Positions 56,910-64,000 of a stretch of DNA of 64,000 bases are shown in pieces. Position numbers and translations under genes: made by a program. Within the stretch, counting starts at the first letter, position 1; every line of letters starts with the position of its first letter. Source of the stretch: JAJRVM01 sp963700515 (GTDB lineage: Bacteria; Planctomycetota; Planctomycetia; Pirellulales; Pirellulaceae); contig CAVOXY010000025.1 of NCBI GenBank assembly GCA_963700515.1, forward strand, positions 186,001 to 250,000, read 5' to 3'. The notes beneath the pieces are model-generated. The model did no database searches and was not told the DNA's origin. It was given only the letters and a program-made list of their open reading frames with translations.

Positions 56910-58847
56910 ATGCACTGCACAAAACCACCGTTCATCCGCACAATGTCCATCTCTTTCGTGCTGGCTTCAGCGCTCATCGCGATCCCGGCGGCGGTGACCG
57001 TGATGGCGGACCAGCCTGCGCCGTCTCGGCTCGAGATGGAAACGATCACGATCGCGACAACCGACGTGCCTCCGGAGTGGGCGATTTACGAGCGGCACGT
57101 ATTGGACAGCTTGTACGCGGGGGCAGTGGAATTCGTGAACAAGTACACGCGTCCGGACGGATCCATTATTTGGCGGGATGAATGGCCCGGCATGGATGGA
57201 TCCGACGATGGGTACGAGAGCTTCTATAATTTTCCTCTGTACTATGCGCTGGGAGGCCCGCCAGAGATCGAAGCGATCTCGCACAAGGTCTGGAACGGCA
57301 TCACCAACCAATTCACTCAATACGGCCAGGTCCACGAGGAGTTTGATGCCCATTATGACTGGATGCATCACGGTGAATCGTACACCAACTTTTACTTTTT
57401 CGGACTGTGCGATCCCACGCGACCGTCGAATCTTGAGCGGTCGCTTCGGTTTGCCAATCTGTATACCGGCGATCTAAACTACGACTCCGCAAAGAAGCTG
57501 ATCCGCTCTCCGATCAATGGCAGCCGCGGGCCTCACTATGTGAATACGGCCGAGGACTGGGTTACCCACCGACCGATCTTGGCGGAGTACCCGCTCCCCT
57601 TTGAGGATATCCCGCACGTCACTTCGAGCGCGGACTGGAACGACGACGAGAAGTTTTCTTTCATCCTCCAGGCCATGAATGACCGGATGATGCAGGGCGA
57701 CGTGCCGTTGAATCTGACCGCGACCAGCATCGTGCTGAACGCCTACATGTACACGGGCGATTCGAAGTACAAGCAGTGGATTGAGGAGTACACCGGTGCC
57801 TGGCTCGATCGCTTGCATGAGAACCACGGCATCCTCCCCGACAATATTGGGCTATCGGGCGAGATCGGCGAGAACATGCAAGGCAAGTGGTGGGGCGGCT
57901 ACTATGGCTGGCGGTGGCCTCATGGTCTGTTTAATCAAATCGAATCGACCACCATTGCCGCGAGCAACGCCTACCTGGTCACCGGTGATCCCAAGTATTT
58001 CGAATTGCCCCGCTCCGTCATCGATTTGGTTTGGAAACAGGGCAAAGTCACGAACGGGCGATTGCAGGTTCCCCACCGTCATGGTGATCAAGGGTGGTAT
58101 GACTATCGTCCCATGGATCCGCAATTCATTCTGCATCTCTATTGTGTTTCACGTGCCGACGAAGATCGAGCGCGGTTGAACAAAGTGTTCGATACGAGTC
58201 AGTGGAACAGACTCAAGTATGACCGCAACAAGAGAGACTCCAACCATCCGGGCCCTTGGTACGCTTACGTCACGGGCCACAATGATGCGTACCCCCTGCA
58301 GATCCTGCAGGCTACCTACGCATCCATGCTCCACCGGCTACAGATGATCCGCGGTGATCACTCCGATCCCGACCACCAGGACGTGCACCATTGGCAGCAG
58401 AGAAACCCCGTGATTCTCGAGGGACTTGTGCAGTTGATGCTCGGCGCGCCCAACCATATCTATCATGGCGGCTTACTGCATACGAGCGTCCGGTATTTCG
58501 ATCCCGCCCAGCAACGTTCTGGCATTCCCGACGATGTTGCCGCGCTGGTCGAACGTCTTACTCCCAGCGGATTTCGGGTTCAGTTGGTCAACCTTCATCC
58601 GAGTGAATCACGCGACGTGATACTGCAGGCCGGCATGTTTGGCGAGCACAATTTCTCCCGGATCAAACAGGTGATTCATTACCCCTACGAGTTCTACACG
58701 ATCCAGAACAAGCACGTGCAGATTCACTTGCCCCCAGGAGCCGTCGGGCGTCTGGAGATTGACTTGGACCGTTATGTGAACCAACCGACGTACGCTTTCC
58801 CTTGGCATGACAGCCTGTTTCCCGCCGCTGCAGCCAGCGGCCAGTAG
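56910..58847 (+). CDS. Secreted glycosidase-like protein with alpha/alpha-toroid features
   Basis: 645 residues, intact. ATG 56910 has GCGAGGA upstream; a second ATG at 56943 starts nearer the signal peptide (MSISFVLASALIAIPAAVTV). The mature part is rich in Trp and Tyr with helical hairpins, for example YNFPLYYALGGPPEIEAISH, VWNGITNQFTQYGQVHEEFD, HYDWMHHGESYTNFYFFGLC, WWGGYYGWRWPHGLFNQIES and IAASNAYLVTGDPKYFELPR. This looks like an (alpha/alpha)6-type glycoside hydrolase or lyase catalytic domain, followed from about residue 545 by beta strands. I cannot assign a GH family or catalytic acids. Exported; acts on a polysaccharide by inference. Confidence 0.75.
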   Translation: MHCTKPPFIRTMSISFVLASALIAIPAAVTVMADQPAPSRLEMETITIATTDVPPEWAIYERHVLDSLYAGAVEFVNKYTRPDGSIIWRDEWPGMDGSDDGYESFYNFPLYYALGGPPEIEAISHKVWNGITNQFTQYGQVHEEFDAHYDWMHHGESYTNFYFFGLCDPTRPSNLERSLRFANLYTGDLNYDSAKKLIRSPINGSRGPHYVNTAEDWVTHRPILAEYPLPFEDIPHVTSSADWNDDEKFSFILQAMNDRMMQGDVPLNLTATSIVLNAYMYTGDSKYKQWIEEYTGAWLDRLHENHGILPDNIGLSGEIGENMQGKWWGGYYGWRWPHGLFNQIESTTIAASNAYLVTGDPKYFELPRSVIDLVWKQGKVTNGRLQVPHRHGDQGWYDYRPMDPQFILHLYCVSRADEDRARLNKVFDTSQWNRLKYDRNKRDSNHPGPWYAYVTGHNDAYPLQILQATYASMLHRLQMIRGDHSDPDHQDVHHWQQRNPVILEGLVQLMLGAPNHIYHGGLLHTSVRYFDPAQQRSGIPDDVAALVERLTPSGFRVQLVNLHPSESRDVILQAGMFGEHNFSRIKQVIHYPYEFYTIQNKHVQIHLPPGAVGRLEIDLDRYVNQPTYAFPWHDSLFPAAAASGQ

Positions 58848-59146
58848 CGGCCGACGTGGGTACCCGAACACCAAAACAGCTCGGCTATCCAGCACCCGTA
58901 CGCCGCAGTCCACCCTCCGCGGGAGCCCGATCACTGGCGATTCGATGCTCTATTCCGCCTGTAGCGATGAAGCCGGCAATTTCGGTGAGCGCGAGTGAAG
59001 TCACGTGATGACGGTCGCATGTCGCGTGACAGTTAAACTTGTCGGCGTTTCTTTCAGTCGCCGATAATGGTATCAGATGCCGAGCACCAACTGCTCGCGG
59101 CTGGACAACGCTTACGTTTCAGCGACGTGCATTACGTGAAGGACCT
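58848..59146. other. Intergenic stretch
   Basis: No gene or repeat supported. The GAAGGA site at about 59138 serves the DUF4239-like start at 59147. A longer frame starting at 59039 adds 36 unlikely residues. Confidence 0.45.
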
Positions 59147-59938
59147 ATGATCCACCAGTCACTGTTCGAGCAACTTCCGGTCTTGGTGCTTTCTCTGGTG
59201 GCGGTAGCTGTGGTGCTGCTGTCGGTGCAAGCCGGTTTCCGCCTGGCGATGCGGCGCCGGGCGAGCACGAGCGGCGAGCAGGCGAAAGTGGAAGGAATCG
59301 GCGCCGTGGTCGGCGCTCTGTTTGGCCTGTTGGCCTTCATGCTGGCGTTTACGTTTGGCTTGGCGGCCACCCGACGCGAAGTCCGCAAAGATCTGTTGCT
59401 CGAGGAAGTCAACTCGATTGGCACTACTTTTCTTCGCGCCGGACTGATACCCGAACCTCACTGCCGCGAGGTACGGCAGGCGTTACGACAGTATGTTGAC
59501 TTGCGGCTGGACATCGCCGAACACCCAGAGAATCTCGCGGCGGACATAGCCGAGGCCAAATTGCTGCAACAAATACTCTGGACGCACGCCGAGAATCTGG
59601 CGGCCGCCGATCTCAAGAACCCGCCCATCGCAGCGCTGTTTATCGACGCCCTTAATCAAACCATCGACTTGCAGACCAAGCGAATCACGGTCGGCAATTA
59701 CCGTATTCCGGGCGTCGTCTGGCTGGCATTCGTCACTTTGACCATTCTTGCGACGATGTCCTTGGGATACAATTTTGGAGTTCAGTCGGGTGTGGCCAAC
59801 TGGGCCGTCGCTTTGATGCTCGCATGTTCATTCTCGGTCGTAGCATCGCTCATCTTCGATCTTGACCGGGGCCCCGAGGGCTGGTTGAAATTGAACCAGC
59901 AACCGATGTATGAGCTGCGCCAAGACATGGGGCCGTGA
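59147..59938 (+). CDS. DUF4239-like (bestrophin-like) membrane protein
   Basis: 263 residues; ATG 59147 with GAAGGA upstream. Four membrane segments: LPVLVLSLVAVAVVLLSVQA, VVGALFGLLAFMLAFTFGLA, GVVWLAFVTLTILATMSLGY and VALMLACSFSVVASLIFDLD. The signature between helices 2 and 3 (LLEEVNSIGTTFLRAGLIPE, then VRQALRQYVDLRL) is typical of DUF4239 proteins, where a Glu-x-Asn-x-IGTxxLR segment follows LAFTFG. Family relatives are bestrophin-like and of unproven function. The acyltransferase gene downstream starts 173 bases after the stop. Confidence 0.8.
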   Translation: MIHQSLFEQLPVLVLSLVAVAVVLLSVQAGFRLAMRRRASTSGEQAKVEGIGAVVGALFGLLAFMLAFTFGLAATRREVRKDLLLEEVNSIGTTFLRAGLIPEPHCREVRQALRQYVDLRLDIAEHPENLAADIAEAKLLQQILWTHAENLAAADLKNPPIAALFIDALNQTIDLQTKRITVGNYRIPGVVWLAFVTLTILATMSLGYNFGVQSGVANWAVALMLACSFSVVASLIFDLDRGPEGWLKLNQQPMYELRQDMGP

Positions 59939-60110
59939 GCTGAACGAGTCAGCATCCTGCGATGGCGCTGAAAACTGTTTCACGATGCTGGAACAGAACA
60001 TACCTGGACATTCTCTGGGAGTGGGCACCGTACTGGCAGAGAGCGGCCGCAGTCTCGGCAGGTACCTGCAAACTGCCAGCCACCGTCCTGAAAGTGGAAG
60101 TCCGAACGAG

Positions 60111-61311
60111 ATGCATCCCGTCGTTATCGACAAACCGTATTCGTTTGTCCCGCCTCACCTGGGAACGTGGTGGCCTCGTTTTCTGCAGCTGTTCGGACGG
60201 CGAAAGCTGCGGCGCGAGTACGGGATCGTGGACATCCAATGTCGTCAGCTGCAGCGACTGAGCGACTCGCTTTCCGCCGGGCATGGGATCATGCTGACCC
60301 CCAACCACTGCCGGCCGAGCGATCCGCTGATCATCGGCGAATTGAGCCGCCGCGTCGGCGCCGCGCCATTGGTCATGGCTGAGCTGGCACGTCTTTCTGG
60401 AAAGCCGGTGGAAGGCGTTCTTGTTGCGGCGTGTCGGTGCTTTCTCTGTCTATCGCGAAGGTATGGATCGCCAGGCACTGCAAACAGCGATCGATATCCT
60501 GCACCAGGCCAAACGTCCGCTGGTCGTCTTTCCCGAGGGCGTCATCACGCGCACGAACGATCGACTTGCGGCCCTGATGGAAGGTGCTTCATTTATTGGA
60601 CGGGCGGCGGCCAAACGCAGAAATGACAATGACCCGCCCGGCCAGGTCGTGATCCATCCAGTCGCCATCCGCTACTTCTTCCACGGCAACGTCGAAAAAA
60701 CGCTGCAACCCGTGCTCGATGAGATCGAACAACGGCTGTCCTGGCGGGCCAAACGGGAGCTGGACCTCTACCAGCGAATCTACCTTCTCGGTGAAGCACT
60801 CCTCGGCCTCAAGGAGTTGGAGTACCTGGGACAATCGCAAACAGGTCCGATTCATGAACGGCTGGAACGCCTCATTGACCAGGTGTTGGTACCGCTGGAG
60901 CAGCAGTGGCTCGACGGACAACGTGGGGACAATGTTGTCGCGCGCGTGAAGATGCTGCGCACCGCGATGCTCCCCGACATGATTCGGGGAGAAATCTCCG
61001 ACACCGAGCGTGAACAGCGGTGGCGGCAGTTGGCCGATATGTATATTGTCCAGCAAATGTCTCATTATCCGCCCGACTACATCAAGTCGAATCCGACCCC
61101 GGAGCGGATGCTGGAGACAGTGGAGCGGTTTGAGGAAGATCTCACGGACGTCTGCCGCATCCACTCCCCCATGACCGTCACCGTGCAGGTGGGGGAAGCG
61201 ATTCCCGTCCGTGCCAAGCGAGACCGATCGGCGACCGAAGACCCCCTCATGTCGGCCGTGGAAGCGAGTCTACGTTCCATGCTCAATGAACTGGCCTCCG
61301 CTCGACCATGA
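60111..61311 (+). CDS. PlsC-like 1-acyl-glycerol-phosphate acyltransferase, frameshifted
   Basis: About 399 codons from ATG 60111 (MHPVVIDKPYSFVPPHLGTW). The acyltransferase block I is NHCRPSDPL, giving the H-x4-D catalytic pair. After a frameshift near 60390 the path HVFLESRWKAFLLRRVGAFS leads to YREGMDRQALQTAIDIL and block III VVFPEGVITRTNDRL, ending with EGASFIGRAAAKRR. The remaining 200 residues are helical and specific to this family. No membrane helix is evident. Transfers an acyl chain to a lipid precursor, or a related acceptor. An MFS gene follows about 395 bases later on the same strand. Confidence 0.78.
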
Positions 61312-61639
61312 GTCGCTCCGCTCGCGCAGGAATCGCACTCGCGGAGTCCTCCGTGTGACTCGCGTCGCGGTCAACTCAGGCAAGTGAGCGAAGCAGCGCC
61401 AAGAATTGTCAATGTTGACGACGCTCCGAAAGAGCGGAAGCAGCGATGGCATTGACGACTGGAAGGTGACTCGCTCACTCGTTTTCTTATCATCAAATCT
61501 CTTTGTCCCCCATCACCGCCGGAAAGCCGCCTCGACTTCCTGGCGCAGTCCGAGACGTCGGCTAGAGTGCTTGTCGATAACATGCGCGTAAGGTGAGCAT
61601 ATATGGAAGGACGGAATTTCGTTGTGCGTCGAGGAAGTG
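61312..61639. other. Intergenic stretch
   Basis: No gene seen. The segment CACTCGCGGAGTCCTCCG (about 61336) has weak dyad symmetry and could be a transcript end for the acyltransferase gene. Confidence 0.35.
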
Positions 61640-61694
61640 GGGAAGTGGGGAGCGTTGGGTACTTCACAAACGGAATGAATTCCGTTCTACGTTA
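61640..61694. repeat. Short palindromic intergenic element
   Basis: GGAAGTGGGGAGCGTTGGGT is followed by ACTTCACAAACGGAATG and AATTCCGTTCTACG. It matches 41390-41428 and 29929-29964 including the GGGGAGC lead. It ends about 11 bases before the MFS start. Confidence 0.7.
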
Positions 61695-61705
61695 GGAGAT
61701 ATTCG

Positions 61706-63022
61706 GTGAAGGACTATTTCCACGACCGCACGTTTCGCCAGCAGCTGACCATTCTCAGCTGCATGTACGCCGGCTATGGAGCGATGATGATCAGCCGGCA
61801 AATGGTGACGATCCTCAGCCCTGCTTTGCTGGCGGATCCGGAATTAGGCTTCACCGTCAAGGAGACCGGTGACATTCTGGCCTCGGGAACAGTCGGTGCC
61901 ATGGTCGGCAAGTTGATTTGGGGGCCCTTGGCCGATAAGTTCGGCGGGCGACTCACATTTCTGATCGGGATTGTGCTGACGGCGCTGTTGGTGGCCACCT
62001 TCGGGCTCTCGCAAAACGTCGTGGCGTTCACCGTCTGCTCGGCACTGCTCTACTGCACCAAGTCAGCCGGCTGGCCCGGCATGACAAAAATCGTCGGCCA
62101 CTGGTATCTGCCGCGACAATACGGACGTGTCTGGTCGATTTTATCAACCAGTTCGCGAGCAAGCGTGGTGCTCGGGACCGTCTTCTTCGGTTGGCTACTC
62201 GCCTTCTTTGACTGGCGAACCGTCGCCTTCCTGTCGACTGGAATGGCCTTGTTAGTCTATGCCGTCTGTCGCTTCTTCTTGCACGACAAACCGACAGATC
62301 CAGGTTTCTGGAAAGGTGACGAGGAGGCTGCCGCAGCCCAGGCCGACAAACGACAACATCCACTCGACGGTACTTCACTCCGGGCCGGTCTGTGGGTCTT
62401 TGCCAACAGCAGCCGCGTCTGGTTTGTCATCGTCATGCTCATGGCCCTGACGTGTGCCATGGCGTTCTTGGACTTCTTGCCGGCCTACTTGATGGCGAAT
62501 TTTGGGCGGACCCCATCCCAAGCTTCGATGGCCTCGTCCTACATGCCACTCGGATCCCTGATTGGCCTTTTGATTTCGATCGCGTGCTACGATCGGTTCT
62601 CGAAAAAGCACTTACGAGCCGTACTGACTGCCACCCTCGCCACGGCGACGCTGTGTATCGTGACACTGCAGTTCTTGCCGCTACTGAGCATCGCTCCCAC
62701 TTGGAACCTGCGCATTGTGGAAGGATTGATCCTGCTGTTCGGAGTCATGACGTCGCCGGCGTACTATATTCCGATGAGCATATTTTCCATCGAATTTGGT
62801 GGTCCTCATTCTGCCACCCTGGTCTGCTTGATCGACATGTGCGGCTTTGCGGCCAGTGCTTCGTTTGGCTTTCTGGGCGGTCGCCTGGCAGCGGGCGCGG
62901 GTGGTTGGACCAGCTTTATGACGTTGCTCATCGTCGTCGGGATCGTCGCCACGGTCTCAACTTGGCTATTCATGAATGGTGAATACCGGGCAGCGAAGCG
63001 CGGGCAGGGGGACGTCAAGTAA
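61706..63022 (+). CDS. Major facilitator superfamily transporter
   Basis: 438 residues, intact. GTG start at 61706 with AGGAG 8 bases upstream. About 12 membrane helices, with the cytoplasmic loop 2-3 motif LIWGPLADKFGGRLTFLIG (the MFS G-x3-D-x2-G signature) and helix 4-5 CTKSAGWPGMTKIVGHWY. This last pattern resembles organophosphate:phosphate antiporter-type (GlpT/UhpT/UhpC-like) members, where a Gln/Trp-Pro-Gly segment precedes a Trp-Tyr. Substrate cannot be named. The C-terminal tail is short and Lys/Arg-rich. Confidence 0.85.
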   Translation: MKDYFHDRTFRQQLTILSCMYAGYGAMMISRQMVTILSPALLADPELGFTVKETGDILASGTVGAMVGKLIWGPLADKFGGRLTFLIGIVLTALLVATFGLSQNVVAFTVCSALLYCTKSAGWPGMTKIVGHWYLPRQYGRVWSILSTSSRASVVLGTVFFGWLLAFFDWRTVAFLSTGMALLVYAVCRFFLHDKPTDPGFWKGDEEAAAAQADKRQHPLDGTSLRAGLWVFANSSRVWFVIVMLMALTCAMAFLDFLPAYLMANFGRTPSQASMASSYMPLGSLIGLLISIACYDRFSKKHLRAVLTATLATATLCIVTLQFLPLLSIAPTWNLRIVEGLILLFGVMTSPAYYIPMSIFSIEFGGPHSATLVCLIDMCGFAASASFGFLGGRLAAGAGGWTSFMTLLIVVGIVATVSTWLFMNGEYRAAKRGQGDVK

Positions 63023-63161
63023 GGGTCGCGGAGGTAGAATGTCTGTTTGCGGCAGCTTGCTGCAGTGGAAAACGCCGACGCCATGCCCCCGGATTTGCGC
63101 GATGGGCTCTGTTCTAGCAAGGGGTCCACGGACCGCTGCCACCAGCCGGAGAACCGCAGTC

Positions 63162-64000
63162 ATGACGGGCGACCTTAATCCGCTCAGCGAAGTCCTCAAC
63201 CAGATCATCGCTGAGTATCTGCAGGCGGTTGAGAATGGCCAGCCGCCAAGTCACCAGCAACTCCTGGCTCGACATCCGGACCTGGCTGAACCGCTACAGG
63301 AGTTTCTCAGTGCGCATGATCGGCTGCAGAATGCCGTGCCTGGTACCGCTGGTCAAGGAGCGCGAGAAAACTTGGCCGCACCGAGTGAGGATGTGACGAT
63401 CCCCCCGTCAGACGAGCCATCCGAACTAGCCACATTGCCACCCGATGCCAGGAGTACATTGGAGATCGGTAGCGAGGTTCGCTACTTCGGCGATTACGAG
63501 CTACTGGAAGAAATCGCCCGGGGTGGAATGGGCGTGGTCTACAAAGCCCGCCAGGTCGGTCTGAATCGGATTGTCGCGCTCAAGATGATCCTGGCCGGAC
63601 AGCTGGCCAGCGAGACAGACGTGAAACGCTTCCATACCGAGGCGGAAGCCGCCGCCAGACTGGATCATTCGGGTATCGTGCCGATCCATGAGGTCGGTTG
63701 CCACGAGGGCCAGCACTACTTCTCGATGAGCTACGTTCAAGGGGAGAGCCTGGCTGCGAAATTGGACGCTGGGCCACTGCCGCCACGGGAGGCCGCAGCG
63801 CTGGTGGGTGCCGTGACCGAAGCGATCCAATACGCTCACCAGCACGGTGTCATCCACCGCGACTTGAAACCAGCCAACATCTTGTTGGGCGAAGATGGAC
63901 AGCCACGCGTGACCGACTTTGGCCTGGCCAAGCGAGTTGAAGAAGAGGGTGGCTTGACCGCTACCGGCGTTGTCTTGGGAACCCCCAGTTTTATGTCTCC
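63162..64000 (+). CDS. Ser/Thr protein kinase, 3' end beyond the window
   Basis: ATG 63162 has GGAG upstream and the frame is open to the window end (279 residues visible). Residues 1-55 are the planctomycete STK leader (LNQIIAEYLQAVENGQPPSH, HPDLAEPLQEFL). The kinase domain starts near residue 110: GDYELLEEIARGGMGVVYKA, Lys141 in VALKMIL, HRDLKPANILL with Asp234, TDFGLAK with Asp252, then GTPSFMS entering the activation segment. All catalytic residues are present. It may continue with WD40, TPR or sensor domains outside. Not obviously linked to the MFS gene. Confidence 0.92.
   Translation, partial: MTGDLNPLSEVLNQIIAEYLQAVENGQPPSHQQLLARHPDLAEPLQEFLSAHDRLQNAVPGTAGQGARENLAAPSEDVTIPPSDEPSELATLPPDARSTLEIGSEVRYFGDYELLEEIARGGMGVVYKARQVGLNRIVALKMILAGQLASETDVKRFHTEAEAAARLDHSGIVPIHEVGCHEGQHYFSMSYVQGESLAAKLDAGPLPPREAAALVGAVTEAIQYAHQHGVIHRDLKPANILLGEDGQPRVTDFGLAKRVEEEGGLTATGVVLGTPSFMS

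Overview
The window reads as high-GC bacterial chromosome from a planctomycete, most likely Pirellulales-like. The evidence is family content: a prepilin-like DUF1559 protein with a lipoprotein partner, Ser/Thr kinases with the planctomycete N-terminal extension, FG-GAP/VCBS plus ASPIC/UnbV lipoproteins, secreted WD40 and TPR proteins, a CHAT protease, DUF1254/DUF1214 proteins, a DUF6057 membrane protein and a Chp-like chemosensory operon. No rRNA, complete tRNA, intact transposase or phage gene was recognised. All assignments come from reading motifs, not from database searches.

Layout. 1-5.3 kb is a gene graveyard: two secreted WD40 proteins, three copies of a foldable 235-bp repeat, a remnant of a mobile-element accessory gene, a VapBC pair, a possible tmRNA 3' remnant, and chimeric or truncated fragments. 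5.3-12.8 kb carries secreted proteins: a jelly-roll lyase-like protein, a DUF1254/1214 protein with two unnamed secreted neighbours, a SnoaL-like protein and a Gly-rich surface protein. 12.9-15.3 kb holds truncated pieces of a TMTC-like TPR protein, a porin and a secretin-like protein. 15.6-21 kb is a TPR-CHAT lipoprotein convergent with a transmembrane Ser/Thr kinase. 21.5-38.2 kb is rich in surface proteins: a giant TPR-VCBS lipoprotein, a 102-bp tandem array, DUF1559 plus lipoprotein, a TPR membrane protein, two FG-GAP/ASPIC lipoproteins, a CxxCH TolB-like protein and DUF6057. A cold-shock protein follows.

39.3-45.7 kb is an exopolysaccharide block: DegT aminotransferase, sulfotransferase, flippase and two glycosyltransferases. 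After a 66-bp hairpin array comes an FHA-EAL protein, then a five-gene Chp-like chemosensory operon (response regulator, unknown protein, CheW, MCP, hybrid CheA). A 64-bp array related to the first one cuts off an NPCBM gene. The window ends with a secreted toroid-type glycosidase-like protein, a DUF4239-like membrane protein, a PlsC-like acyltransferase, an MFS transporter and a Ser/Thr kinase that runs off the edge.

Two cautions. About 30 sites show one conserved protein continuing in another frame, densest before 38 kb; indel errors in the assembly are the simplest cause, so spans of such genes are given end to end. Tandem arrays create long false ORFs on both strands, and these were not called.
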